Shown here: positions 29,484 to 37,815 of the stretch, piece by piece
Position numbering within the stretch: position 1 is the stretch's first letter
How the letters are laid out: every line of letters starts with the position of its first letter
Source of the DNA: Sphingopyxis sp.
GTDB taxonomy: Bacteria > Pseudomonadota > Alphaproteobacteria > Sphingomonadales > Sphingomonadaceae
Assembly (NCBI GenBank): GCA_016793775.1
Contig: JAEULK010000043.1
Span: forward strand, 205,186-269,185
Direction: 5' to 3'
DNA: 64,000 bases
Made by a program: the position numbers and the translations under genes
Notes under the pieces: model-generated
Seen by the model: the letters and a program-made list of their open reading frames with translations, nothing else
The model's database searches: none
What the model was told of the DNA's origin: nothing

Positions 29484-29870
29484 ATGTTCGACGTCGCACC
29501 CACCGAGTTGATGCTCGTCGTGGTGGTGGCCCTTGTGGTCATCGGCCCCAAGGACTTGCCCAAGGCGATGCGTTTTGTCGGCAAATGGGTCGGCAAGGCG
29601 CGCGGGATGGCGCGGCATTTTCGTTCGGGGCTCGACACGATGATGCGAGAGGCCGAACTTGAGGAGCTCGAGAAAAAATGGCGTGAGCAGAATGAGGCGA
29701 TCATGCGCGAATTTCCACGCGCCGACGGCGCTGACGCGCCGCCGATGATCCCCGCGACGAGCGTGCCGCCCGAGCCATCGGCCGGGGAGGCCGACCAGCA
29801 GGCAGCCGCTACGGCGCCGGCGACGCCTGAAACTCATGTCGTGCCGCCCAAGGATGGGCCGTTGCCATGA
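29484..29870 (+). CDS. tatB: Sec-independent translocase protein TatB
   Basis: A 128-residue TatB, partner of TatC in the twin-arginine signal receptor. The N-terminal membrane helix FDVAPTELMLVVVVALVVIGP ends in the characteristic GPKDLPKAMR kink. A long amphipathic helix (about 40-85, AELEELEKKWREQNEAIMRE) and a proline-rich disordered tail follow. It overlaps tatC by 4 bases. Confidence 0.93.
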   Translation: MFDVAPTELMLVVVVALVVIGPKDLPKAMRFVGKWVGKARGMARHFRSGLDTMMREAELEELEKKWREQNEAIMREFPRADGADAPPMIPATSVPPEPSAGEADQQAAATAPATPETHVVPPKDGPLP

Positions 29871-30673
29871 GCGTCGAAGGACCGGTGACGGCAGACGAGG
29901 AAGGCGCCGGCGGCAAGATGCCGTTGCTCGACCATCTGGTCGAATTGCGCACGCGGTTGCTCAAGTCGCTCCTCGCGATCGGCATCGCCTTTGGTGTCTG
30001 CCTCTATTTCGCGCGGCCGATCTTCGCGGTCCTCGTCCAGCCGCTGGTACGCGCGGGGCAAGGCAAGCTTGTTTATACGCAGCTTTTCGAGGCGTTTTTC
30101 GTCGAGGTGAAGGTGGCGCTGTTTGCGGCGATGATGATCGCTTTTCCGGTCATCGCGAACCAGCTGTGGAAATTCGTCGCGCCGGGCCTCTATCGCCAGG
30201 AAAAGCGCGCACTGTTGCCGTTCCTCTTCGCGACCCCCGTCCTGTTCGCGGTCGGCGCCTGTTTCGCCTATTTCATCACTATTCCGCTGGCGCTCAAATT
30301 CCTGCTCGGCTTCCAGGGGAATGTCGGCGGGGTGACGCAGGAGGCGTTGCCTTCGGTCGGCAATTACCTGAGTTTCATTATGCAGTTCGTGATGGCGTTT
30401 GGCATCGCTTTCCTGCTGCCGATCTTGCTGATGCTGCTCGAACGGTCGGGCATCGTCACTCGTCAGCAGCTGGTGTCGGCGCGGCGCTATATGATCGTCG
30501 CGGCGTTTGCGATCGCCGCGGTCGCGACGCCGCCCGACATCCTCAGTCAGTTCCTGCTCGCGGTACCGCTGATCCTGCTTTACGAAATCTCTATCTTCGC
30601 GATCTGGTTTACCCAGCGCCGACGCAAGACAGGCGCCGAAACGGCGCCTGTCGAACCTCTCGAAGAGGTTTAG
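29867..30673 (+). CDS. tatC: Sec-independent translocase protein TatC
   Basis: A 268-residue six-helix inner-membrane protein that recognises twin-arginine signals. The family motifs MPLLDHLVELRTRLLKS, ANQLWKFVAPGLYRQEKR and LLPFLFATPVLFAVGACFAYF are present, as are the last helices (VATPPDILSQFLLAVPL). Two perfect hairpins (30628-30652 and 30654-30670) lie inside its last codons. It is the last gene of the argS-to-tatC run. An opposite-strand lipoprotein gene ends 21 bases downstream. Confidence 0.95.
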   Translation: MSVEGPVTADEEGAGGKMPLLDHLVELRTRLLKSLLAIGIAFGVCLYFARPIFAVLVQPLVRAGQGKLVYTQLFEAFFVEVKVALFAAMMIAFPVIANQLWKFVAPGLYRQEKRALLPFLFATPVLFAVGACFAYFITIPLALKFLLGFQGNVGGVTQEALPSVGNYLSFIMQFVMAFGIAFLLPILLMLLERSGIVTRQQLVSARRYMIVAAFAIAAVATPPDILSQFLLAVPLILLYEISIFAIWFTQRRRKTGAETAPVEPLEEV

Positions 30674-30694
30674 GGTAAGCGGGGGAGTCCCAGG

Positions 30695-30823
30695 TCAGTC
30701 GATGGCGTCCTCGCCAGCTTTCCCGACCGATTCGATATCGCGGCCAGCACCTTTGACGGTATTGCAGCCAGCGACCAGAAAGCTTGCCATCAACGCCAGA
30801 ATGATTGCGCGAAAACTCGTCAT
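30695..30823 (-). CDS. Entericidin-type small lipoprotein
   Basis: A 42-residue lipoprotein precursor: MTSFRAIILALMASFLVAGC is a signal peptide with lipobox LVAGC, then NTVKGAGRDIESVGKAGEDA. This is the compact pattern of the entericidin A/B (EcnAB) family, small envelope lipoproteins linked to stress responses. The ATG follows AGGTGAGAG. An upstream in-frame extension is not credible. It stands alone, with its own 219-base upstream region. Confidence 0.85.
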   Translation of the reverse strand: MTSFRAIILALMASFLVAGCNTVKGAGRDIESVGKAGEDAID

Positions 30824-31042
30824 GTCTCTCACCTTTTTTTGGGGGGATGCACAATGGCCCGGCACGCTTCGAGGGGGGGGAGGGAATACGCGCCGGGCCA
30901 ATGTTGCTGAGCAGCGCTGCGGGGGGGCGATGACCGCTGCTCGAATAGGAAACGTACCAATCTGAAAAGAAGTTCCCGAAAAAAATGCAGGAGATGAAAT
31001 TTTTTTCGATTCATTTGAATCACTTGCGATTCCAGCGCCTTG
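30824..31042. other. Intergenic region between entericidin-type gene and mgtE
   Basis: 219 bases without a gene. It contains poly-G tracts (around 30870-30935) and an A/T-rich inverted repeat, CGAAAAAAAT (30977-30986) with ATTTTTTTCG (30999-31008). This is unusual in so GC-rich a chromosome. The region should hold the promoter of the small lipoprotein gene. Confidence 0.5.
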
Positions 31043-32467
31043 TCAGCCCAATGTCGTGAGCCCGCTGAGCACGGCGAGGCCCAGAAAAGCCAGGAAGCCC
31101 ATGGAATCGGTCGTCATCGTGACGAAAACCGAACTTGCGACCGCCGGATCCTGATCGAGCCGGTCGAGCAGCAGCGGGATGGCAACCCCCGCGACACCGG
31201 CGACGAAGATGTTGACGATCATCGCCGCGGCGATGACCCCGCCGAGCTCGGGGTTGCCGAACCACAGCGCCGTTGCGGTCCCCGCGATCAGCGCAATGGT
31301 GCCGCCGTTGAGAAGCGCGATCTTCATTTCGCGGAACACCGCACGCCAGCTGTTCGAATCGGTGAGCTGGTTCATCGCCAGCGCGCGGACCGTCACCGCC
31401 AGCGTCTGCGTTCCCGCATTGCCGCCGACCCCCGCGACGATCGGCATCAGTGCGGCGAGCGCGACCATCTGCTCGATCGCACCGCCGAAAAAACCGACGA
31501 TCGACGAGGCGACGAGCGCGGTGCCGAGGTTTGCGACCAGCCAGCGGACGCGGGCGTTATAGGTTTCGCGGATCGGTTCGTTGATGTCGCCGTCGCCGGC
31601 GCCCGACAGGCGCAGGATATCCTCGCCCGCCTCTTCCTGGATGATATGGACGACGTCATCGACCGTGATCATCCCGACCAGCCGCCCCGCGCGATCGACC
31701 ACCGCGGCCGAAATCAGCGCATATTTCTGAAAACGCAGCGCGACCTCTTCCTGGTCCATATCGACCGGAATCAGCGTCTGTTCGCGCTTCATTACGTCGC
31801 CGATCGCGATGTCGCGAGGCGTACGCAGGATCCAGCTCAATTGGCAGGTGCCAACGGGCCGGTGCTTCGGGTCGACGACGAAGATTTCCCAGAAATCGCT
31901 TGTCAGGTCGGTGTCCTCGCGCAGCCGGTCGATGACGTCGCCGACGGTGACATGTTCGGGCACTGCGACGAACTCGCGCTGCATCAGGCGGCCGGCGGTT
32001 TCCTCAGGAAAGGAGAGCGCGTCCTCGATCGCGGCGCGATCCTCGGGCTCCATCGCCTCGAGCACCGCTTGCTGCTCGTCCTCCTCCATGTCCTCGATAA
32101 TCGCGACGGCATCGTCGGTATCGAGTTCGGCAGCGAGTTCGGCGACTTGCTCGGGGGCGAGCAGATCGATCAGTTCCTCGCGCACATAATCGTTCATTTC
32201 CGCGAGCACATCGGCGGAAAGCAGGTCGCCAATGACCGCAGCGAGCATCGGACGCTCGTCGGCGCGTGCGAGTTCGAACAGGTCGGCGATGTCCGCGGGG
32301 TGCAGGCGGCCGATGCGTTCGCGCGCGGCTTCGGCCTCGCCCGATTCGGCAAGATCAATGACGTCGCGAACGAATTCGGGCTTCAGCCGGTCGTCCTCGT
32401 CGAGTTCGGTTTCGGGGGCTTCGACCAGCACGTCGCCGGGCGGCAGGGAATCTTCGCGGTTGTCCAT
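31043..32467 (-). CDS. mgtE: Magnesium transporter MgtE
   Basis: A 474-residue MgtE-family Mg2+ channel. The cytosolic N domain (about residues 30-150, RERIGRLHPADIADLFELA) is followed by tandem CBS domains (about 155-275, including MQREFVAVPEHVTVGDVIDRL). The five-helix membrane domain contains PIVAGVGGNAGTQTLAVTVRAL, the conserved pore motif. The start is at the ATG after GGGAGG. A longer upstream frame lacks support. Regulation in the family is by Mg2+ binding to the N and CBS domains. No Mg2+ riboswitch is evident upstream. Confidence 0.94.
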   Translation of the reverse strand: MDNREDSLPPGDVLVEAPETELDEDDRLKPEFVRDVIDLAESGEAEAARERIGRLHPADIADLFELARADERPMLAAVIGDLLSADVLAEMNDYVREELIDLLAPEQVAELAAELDTDDAVAIIEDMEEDEQQAVLEAMEPEDRAAIEDALSFPEETAGRLMQREFVAVPEHVTVGDVIDRLREDTDLTSDFWEIFVVDPKHRPVGTCQLSWILRTPRDIAIGDVMKREQTLIPVDMDQEEVALRFQKYALISAAVVDRAGRLVGMITVDDVVHIIQEEAGEDILRLSGAGDGDINEPIRETYNARVRWLVANLGTALVASSIVGFFGGAIEQMVALAALMPIVAGVGGNAGTQTLAVTVRALAMNQLTDSNSWRAVFREMKIALLNGGTIALIAGTATALWFGNPELGGVIAAAMIVNIFVAGVAGVAIPLLLDRLDQDPAVASSVFVTMTTDSMGFLAFLGLAVLSGLTTLG

Positions 32468-32621
32468 CGCGCGGTCCTCCCTGGCTGTGCGGTGTCTCTG
32501 CCTCCCCCTAAGCCCGCGCCTGCGATAAGGCAACGGCAGGCGGGCGGGCGGCGCAATTTCTGCGTGGCATTAAGGCGCCGCGCGGCTATGGGACCGCCAA
32601 TCCCTTTTCCAGGAGTTTTTC

Positions 32622-33074
32622 ATGACCGAGCAGACCCTCACCCTGTCGCTGTCGACCGGCGACGTCGTCATACGCTTGCGCCCCGACCTCGCGCCGCTGC
32701 ACGTCGAGCGCATCACGACGCTGGCCAAAGAAGGTTTCTATGATGGCGTGGTGTTCCACCGCGTGATCCCCGGCTTCATGGCGCAGGGCGGCGATCCGAC
32801 GGGCACCGGCATGGGCGGGAGCAAGCTTCCCGACCTGCCGCAGGAATTCAACGCCGAACCGCATGTCCGCGGCGTGTGCTCGATGGCGCGCTCGCAGAAT
32901 CCGAACAGCGCGAACAGCCAGTTCTTCATCTGCTTCGACGACGCGCGCTTCCTCGACAAGCAGTACACCGTGTGGGGCGAAGTGATCGAAGGCATGGAAA
33001 ATGTCGACGCGCTGCCCAAGGGCGAGCCGCCGCGCGAACCCGGCCAGATCGTCAAGGCGACCGTCAGCGAATAG
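32622..33074 (+). CDS. Peptidyl-prolyl cis-trans isomerase, cyclophilin type
   Basis: A 150-residue cytoplasmic cyclophilin with no signal peptide. Conserved segments are GVVFHRVIPGFMAQGGDPTG, EFNAEPHVRGVCSMARS, NSANSQFFICFDDARFLD and YTVWGEVIEGME. These contain the catalytic Arg (FHRV) and the substrate pocket residues. It assists proline isomerisation in protein folding. AGGAG precedes the ATG. It is followed by a strong terminator overlapping the end of the convergent oxygenase gene. Confidence 0.93.
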   Translation: MTEQTLTLSLSTGDVVIRLRPDLAPLHVERITTLAKEGFYDGVVFHRVIPGFMAQGGDPTGTGMGGSKLPDLPQEFNAEPHVRGVCSMARSQNPNSANSQFFICFDDARFLDKQYTVWGEVIEGMENVDALPKGEPPREPGQIVKATVSE

Positions 33075-33080
33075 AAGAAA

Positions 33081-33105
33081 ATCCCCGCTTCGGCGGGGAT
33101 TTTTT
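33081..33105. terminator. Terminator between cyclophilin and nitronate monooxygenase genes
   Basis: A perfect stem ATCCCCGC / GCGGGGAT with a TTCG tetraloop, followed on the plus strand by a run of T and preceded by A's. It probably serves both convergent genes. Confidence 0.9.
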
Positions 33106-34229
33106 CAGTCGCCGATAAAGCCGTTCAGCCGTTCGCAGGCGGCGATCCAGTCGGTCTTGAATTCCTGCACGACCTGACCGGCGCCCATCGCCTCGTTCAT
33201 AAGGCCGACGCCCTGGCCGACCCAATAGGTCGCGAGCGCCTTCGCACCTTCATGGCCGCCTTCGGCCAGTTTATCGACCTTGCGGAGCGCGGGTTCGCTG
33301 ACCAGCGACTGGAGCGGCATCGGCAGGGGCTTGGGCGCGCCGTCGGCTTCCCAGGCGTCGGTCCAGGGCGACCGCAGTTGGCGCGAGGGTTTGCCGGTGC
33401 GGCTCTTCGACCGGACGGTGTCGCGCGACGAGGCGGCGAGCATCTTTTCCTTCACCACCGGATTGGTCTCGGCCTCGGCGGTGGTCAGCCAGACCGACCC
33501 GGTCCAGGCGCCGTGGGCGCCCATCGCCATCGCGGCGGCCATCTGGCGCCCGGTGACGATGCCGCCCGCGGCGAGGATCGGCGTGTTGGCGCCCACGGCT
33601 TCGACTGCGGCGGCGACTTCGGGGACGAGCACCATCGTCGCGACTTCGCCGCAATGGCCGCCCGCCTCGCCGCCCGCGACGACGAGGATATCGACCCCGG
33701 CGCGGACCTGCGCGAGCGCATGGTCGCGGGTGCCGACGAGCGCGGCGACGGGGACGTTGTTGCGCTTGCCGAGTTCGAGCATCAGCGGCGGCGGCACGCC
33801 GAGCGCGTTGGCGATCAGGCCGATCGGATGGCGGAAGGCGACTTCGAGCAGCGCGGCGGCGCCGGCGTCGCTCATATTGTCGCCGAGGCTGCTGCTGGCG
33901 CCGCCGACGCTGCCCGCGTCGACGCCATGCTTTTCGAGGAGATCGGCAACGAAGGCCTTATGCTCGTCGGGGATCGCGGGGCGCGCGGATTTTTCCTCGC
34001 CCTTGCCGGCAAAGCTGTTGGGGACGATCAGGTCGACGCCATAGGGTTTGCCGCCGATATGGTCGTCGATCCACGCCAGTTCTTCCTCGAGCCGCTCGGG
34101 GGGAATTCCGGCGGCGCCGAAGACGCCCATGCCGCCGGCTTTCGAGACCGCGACGACGACGTCGCGGCAGTGCGAAAAGGCGAGCAGGGGGAATTCGATG
34201 CCGAGCATCGCGCAAATGGGGGACAGCAT
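33105..34229 (-). CDS. Nitronate monooxygenase-family FMN enzyme
   Basis: A 374-residue TIM-barrel flavoprotein of the 2-nitropropane dioxygenase/nitronate monooxygenase family. It has GVDILVVAGGEAGGHCGEV and TPILAAGGIVTGRQMAAAMAMGAHGAWTG (split) with the FMN-phosphate loop. It also has FSHCRDVVVAVSKAGGMGV near the N-terminus. Enzymes of the family oxidise nitronates. Many relatives annotated this way have other, unknown substrates. A palindromic ACGT-type site lies upstream of its promoter region (34282-34297). Confidence 0.82.
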   Translation of the reverse strand: MLSPICAMLGIEFPLLAFSHCRDVVVAVSKAGGMGVFGAAGIPPERLEEELAWIDDHIGGKPYGVDLIVPNSFAGKGEEKSARPAIPDEHKAFVADLLEKHGVDAGSVGGASSSLGDNMSDAGAAALLEVAFRHPIGLIANALGVPPPLMLELGKRNNVPVAALVGTRDHALAQVRAGVDILVVAGGEAGGHCGEVATMVLVPEVAAAVEAVGANTPILAAGGIVTGRQMAAAMAMGAHGAWTGSVWLTTAEAETNPVVKEKMLAASSRDTVRSKSRTGKPSRQLRSPWTDAWEADGAPKPLPMPLQSLVSEPALRKVDKLAEGGHEGAKALATYWVGQGVGLMNEAMGAGQVVQEFKTDWIAACERLNGFIGD

Positions 34230-34281
34230 GGACCTCTCCGGATGTTGGCTAAGTTGCCGCGGAGCGTCATGTCAGCGTTAG

Positions 34282-34297
34282 TTTACGTAAACGTCAA
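34282..34297. promoter_or_regulatory. Possible MerR/LiuR-type operator upstream of the nitronate monooxygenase gene
   Basis: TTTACGTAAACGTCAA, an imperfect palindrome of the form TTnACGT-nn-ACGTnAA with an embedded perfect GTTTACGTAAAC. As recalled, this resembles sites bound by MerR-family regulators of branched-chain and fatty-acid catabolism (LiuR). No such regulator gene is in the window. Confidence 0.4.
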
Positions 34298-34333
34298 GTT
34301 GATTTGCGTGGGCAGCCCATTATCGCGGGCGGC

Positions 34334-35179
34334 ATGAGCGATTTTTCCCTGAGCGGTTTCGACCTGGACGCCTTTGTTCGCGGCACTTTTGCCGAGGATC
34401 TGGGCGCGGGGGGCGATGTCACGTCGATGGCGGTGATCCCCGCCGACGCGCGCTTCCAAGGGGTGATGGACAGCCGCGATCCGATCATCGTCGCGGGTCT
34501 GCCGATCGCCGAAAGCTTCTTTCGCGCGCTCGATCCTGCCATGGCGATCGAAATCCTGGTTGCCGAGGGCGAAAAAGTGCCCGCCGGGACCGACCTGATG
34601 CGGCTCAGCGGCAACGCCCGCGCGATGCTGACCGCCGAACGCTCGGCGCTGAATACCGTCCAGCATCTGTCGGGCATCGCGACGCTGACGCGCCACTATG
34701 TCGATGCGCTGGCGGGCGGCGCGACGCTGCTCGACACGCGCAAGACGATCCCGGGCCTGCGCGTACTGGAGAAATATGCGACGCGGATGGGCGGCGCGAA
34801 GAACCATCGCATAGGCCTGTGGGACGCGGCGATGATCAAGGATAATCATGTCGCGGTCGCCGGGTCGGTCGAGGAGGCGGTGCGCCGCGCGGTCGCGGCG
34901 GGAATCGAAAACATCATCGTCGAGGTCGACCGCATCGACCAAGTCGAACCCGCGCTAAGGGCGGGCGCGACCCACCTGCTGCTCGACAATATGGACCTCG
35001 CGACGCTGCGCGAAGCGGTGGGAATCGTCGCGGGGCGGGTACCGACCGAGGCGTCGGGCGGGGTGCGGCTCGACACCATCGGCGCCATCGGCGCGACGGG
35101 GGTGACCTATGTCTCGGTCGGGCGGCTGACCCAGTCGGCACCGGCCGCCGATATCGGGCTCGATTTTGCGCTGGCATAG
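34334..35179 (+). CDS. nadC: Nicotinate-nucleotide pyrophosphorylase (carboxylating)
   Basis: A 281-residue quinolinate phosphoribosyltransferase, converting quinolinate and PRPP to nicotinate mononucleotide in NAD synthesis. Motifs seen are EDLGAGGDVTS, LNTVQHLSGIAT, LDTRKTIPGLRVLEKYA, GGAKNHRIGLWDAAMIKDNH and EVDRIDQVEPAL. The ATG at 34334 matches the usual N-terminus. A TTG 30 bases upstream is in frame but unsupported. Its 3' end overlaps the next gene by 14 bases. nadA and nadB are not in the window. Confidence 0.95.
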   Translation: MSDFSLSGFDLDAFVRGTFAEDLGAGGDVTSMAVIPADARFQGVMDSRDPIIVAGLPIAESFFRALDPAMAIEILVAEGEKVPAGTDLMRLSGNARAMLTAERSALNTVQHLSGIATLTRHYVDALAGGATLLDTRKTIPGLRVLEKYATRMGGAKNHRIGLWDAAMIKDNHVAVAGSVEEAVRRAVAAGIENIIVEVDRIDQVEPALRAGATHLLLDNMDLATLREAVGIVAGRVPTEASGGVRLDTIGAIGATGVTYVSVGRLTQSAPAADIGLDFALA

Positions 35180-35888
35180 CGCCGCCGCCGCGACGCTGCT
35201 GGCGCTCGCGCCCGCCGCCGCCTTGGCACAGGCGTCATCCTGCGTTGCCCCCGGCCGCACGCCGATCCCGCGGCTCGAACAGCCGAAGCGCGGCGAGCCG
35301 GTGCGCAATCCGCCGATCGCCGGCTATCTTCTGAGCCTCAGCTGGTCGCCGCAGCATTGCGCGGGGGTGCGCAACGCGAAGGATGCGCGCGACCGTTTTC
35401 AATGTTCGGGCGAGAATGGGCGTTTCGGCTGGGTGCTGCACGGGCTGTGGCCCGAGGCGGCCAATCCCGGTTATCCGCAATGGTGCCGCCCGGCGAAGAT
35501 CGTGCCGCAGCCGGTGCTGAAACAGCATATGTGCATGACGCCCTCGGCGCAGCTGCTCCAGCATGAATGGGCGAAGCATGGGACGTGCATGAGCCCCGAT
35601 CCGGCCTCTTATTTCCGTGCCGCCGAGATTTTATTCCGCACCGTGCGTTTTCCCGACATGGCGGCGCTGGCGGCGAAACCGCAGACGGCGGGGTCGATCC
35701 GGCGGGCGTTCGTGGCGCGCAATCGCGGCATCCGGCCCGAGATGCTGGCGGTGTCGACCGACAGGGGCGGCTGGCTGTCCGAGGTGCGATATTGCCTTGG
35801 CCCGCGCATGAAGCCGCAGCGGTGCCAGCCGTTCCAGAAGGGGCTGAACGACAGCCGCGCGGTAAAGGTGCGGCCGATGCCGCGTTAA
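35166..35888 (+). CDS. Ribonuclease T2-family secreted ribonuclease
   Basis: A 240-residue protein with a signal peptide (residues 1-22, ending AAALAQA). Both active-site segments of RNase T2 are present: CAS I HGLWPE (His about residue 92) and CAS II HEWAKHGTC (about residues 133-141). Cysteines that form the usual disulfides (QHC, QCSG, WC, MC, GTC) are present too. It should be a periplasmic or secreted acid RNase. The start is TTG inside the nadC 3' end in another frame, giving a complete signal peptide, so translation is probably coupled to nadC. Confidence 0.88.
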   Translation: MRWHSAAAATLLALAPAAALAQASSCVAPGRTPIPRLEQPKRGEPVRNPPIAGYLLSLSWSPQHCAGVRNAKDARDRFQCSGENGRFGWVLHGLWPEAANPGYPQWCRPAKIVPQPVLKQHMCMTPSAQLLQHEWAKHGTCMSPDPASYFRAAEILFRTVRFPDMAALAAKPQTAGSIRRAFVARNRGIRPEMLAVSTDRGGWLSEVRYCLGPRMKPQRCQPFQKGLNDSRAVKVRPMPR

Positions 35889-35929
35889 CGCCCGGATAGC
35901 GGGGCGTCCCGGCGCGGGACAGCGGCGCG

Positions 35930-35944
35930 TTAACGCTTTTTTAA
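35930..35944. promoter_or_regulatory. CtrA-type binding site upstream of small membrane protein gene
   Basis: TTAA-CGCTTTT-TTAA followed by C, an exact match to the alphaproteobacterial CtrA consensus TTAA-N7-TTAAC, 37 bases before the ATG of the next gene. Another GTTAAC is at 35957-35962 between the site and the gene. Confidence 0.5.
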
Positions 35945-35981
35945 CCTTATCGACTCGTTAACGCCCCACTAGCCTGGGGGC

Positions 35982-36215
35982 ATGAACCACATCGACCCCG
36001 ACCTTCGCATCGACATCCGCGACCGTTTGCGCGCGCATGGCCGCCGGCAACTGGTCATCGCGCGGATGCGCGCGCCCGCCGATTGGGAAGGCGCGCTGCG
36101 TCGGGAACTGGCGCAGCACCGCCGACCGCAGCCGATTTTCGGCGCGACCGACCTGAAGCTGTTTTTGCAGAGTTTCGCGATTTTCTTTACCGCGACGATG
36201 ATGTTTTTGATTTGA
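35982..36215 (+). CDS. Small membrane-anchored hypothetical protein
   Basis: A 77-residue protein, basic and Arg-rich for its first ~50 residues (RDRLRAHGRRQLVIARMRAP), with one C-terminal hydrophobic segment (FLQSFAIFFTATMMFLI). This is a tail-anchored topology. I recognise no family. A CtrA-type site is just upstream, and a family C palindrome follows. Codon use is ordinary for the region and the frame is clean, but there is no strong ribosome-binding site. It is probably a real cell-cycle-linked small protein rather than a shadow frame. Confidence 0.6.
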   Translation: MNHIDPDLRIDIRDRLRAHGRRQLVIARMRAPADWEGALRRELAQHRRPQPIFGATDLKLFLQSFAIFFTATMMFLI

Positions 36216-36245
36216 GGATTTGGGCGGAGGGGACATTTCCTATTC

Positions 36246-36336
36246 CGTCACCCCGGGCTTGACCCGGGGCCTGCCTTGATTTTGATCCGACGGTGAAAGA
36301 AGGAAGGCGGGTCCCGGGTCAAGCCCGGGATGACGA
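36246..36336. repeat. Intergenic inverted repeat (family C)
   Basis: GTCACCCCGGGCTTGACCCG on the left is mirrored by CGGGTCAAGCCCGGGATGAC on the right, around an A/T-richer centre. Related to 56306-56380. Confidence 0.85.
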
Positions 36337-36385
36337 CAAAATAGAGTTAGTTTCCCGCTCCAGAACCGACTTCGGCAATCCGCCC

Positions 36386-37693
36386 TCAATCACACGCCCG
36401 GTGCAATTTCACCGCCAGCCAGGCCGAAATCAGGCACATCACCGCGCTCATCAGCAGCTGGTCGACGACCCCCACGCCGAGGAAACCCAGGCCGATCGCG
36501 AGCAGCGAGCCGGCGACCATCGCGCCCGAATTGACGATATTGTTCGCGGCGACGGTGCGCGCGGTCTGGTCCTTGGGGACGGTGGTGGTGAGGAAAGCGT
36601 AGAGCGGCACGACGAACATGCCGCCGCTGATCGCGATGCCGAGCAGCGCGCCGAGGAGCGGGACGACGTCGTTGTGCGCGAGCAGGCCCGCGACGCCGTA
36701 CATCGTGCCCGACGGGTCCTGTTCCCAGTTGCGGCACACCCAATAGAAAGCGAGCACGAAGCCGCCCATCACGATGACGCTGGCGGGGCTGTAGCGCGCG
36801 GATACCTGGCCCTTGAGCAGCCGGTTGACCGCGACCGAGCCGATCGCGATGCCGATCGAGAAGACCGCGAGGAACAGGCTGGCGACGCTTTTGTCGGCGT
36901 GGAGGATATTCTTCACCAGCGGCGGGAACTGGATGAACAGCACCGCGCCGATGGTCCAGAAGAAGCTGATCGACAGGATCGCGAGATAGAGGCGCGGGAT
37001 GTGCATCGTACCGCTCACCAGCGTCCGCGACGAGCGGATGATGTGCCAGTCGATGCCCGTTTCCTCATGCTCGGGCGGTGCCGGCGGGACTTCGCGCGAG
37101 GTCATATAGCCGATCAGCGCCACGATCACGACGCCGAGCGCGGCCCATTCGACCTCGATCACGCCGGCGAGGATCGTGCCCGCGAGGATGGCGATATAGG
37201 TACCCGCCTCGACCAGCCCGGTGCCGCCCAGCACCTCGTCGCTTTTGAGGTGCTGCGGCAGGATCGCATATTTGATCGGGCCGAAGAAGGTCGAGTGGAC
37301 CCCCATGGCGAATAACGCGAGCATCATCAGCGGGATGGCCAGCAGTTCGATGCCCCAGCCCATCCAGGCGAGCACCAGCCCGGTGCCGCCGACGAGCATG
37401 ATGATGATCTCGCAGAATTTGACGATGCGGATGATCCGCGCCTTGTCGCGCGTGTCGGCGAGTTGCCCAGCGAGCGCCGAAAGCAGGAAAAAGGGCAGGA
37501 TGAAGACCGCGGTCGCGACCGCGCTGAACAGCGTTTCCTGCGTTTCGTCGTTATAGACGCCGTAAACGACGAACAGCACCATCGCGTTCTTGAACAGATT
37601 GTCGTTGAACGCGCCGAGTAGCTGGGTGACGAAAAGGGGCAGGAACCGGCGTTGCTTCAACAGCGCAAAAGAGCCGGTCATGCGTGGTCCCAT
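36386..37693 (-). CDS. LplT-like major facilitator superfamily transporter
   Basis: A 435-residue, twelve-helix MFS protein. The N-terminus FLPLFVTQLLGAFNDNLFKNAM and the STFFGPIKYAILPQHL segment are characteristic of LplT-type carriers. These flip lysophospholipids across the inner membrane for re-acylation. In many bacteria the same carrier is fused or adjacent to an acyltransferase/acyl-ACP synthetase. Here it stands alone, but pgsA (phospholipid synthesis) is divergent nearby. The start may instead be the ATG 12 bases downstream, which has GGGATGGGA before it. Confidence 0.82.
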   Translation of the reverse strand: MGPRMTGSFALLKQRRFLPLFVTQLLGAFNDNLFKNAMVLFVVYGVYNDETQETLFSAVATAVFILPFFLLSALAGQLADTRDKARIIRIVKFCEIIIMLVGGTGLVLAWMGWGIELLAIPLMMLALFAMGVHSTFFGPIKYAILPQHLKSDEVLGGTGLVEAGTYIAILAGTILAGVIEVEWAALGVVIVALIGYMTSREVPPAPPEHEETGIDWHIIRSSRTLVSGTMHIPRLYLAILSISFFWTIGAVLFIQFPPLVKNILHADKSVASLFLAVFSIGIAIGSVAVNRLLKGQVSARYSPASVIVMGGFVLAFYWVCRNWEQDPSGTMYGVAGLLAHNDVVPLLGALLGIAISGGMFVVPLYAFLTTTVPKDQTARTVAANNIVNSGAMVAGSLLAIGLGFLGVGVVDQLLMSAVMCLISAWLAVKLHRACD

Positions 37694-37815
37694 CCCGTTA
37701 AAAATCGCACGATCACCGAGCGCCCCCCGGGCAATATGGTTGTCGCTGGGCGGGCTTATCGGCTAGGGACCACAGGGTCAAAGCCAAAAGGCCGCGCGAG
37801 CGGGAAACAGGGGTC

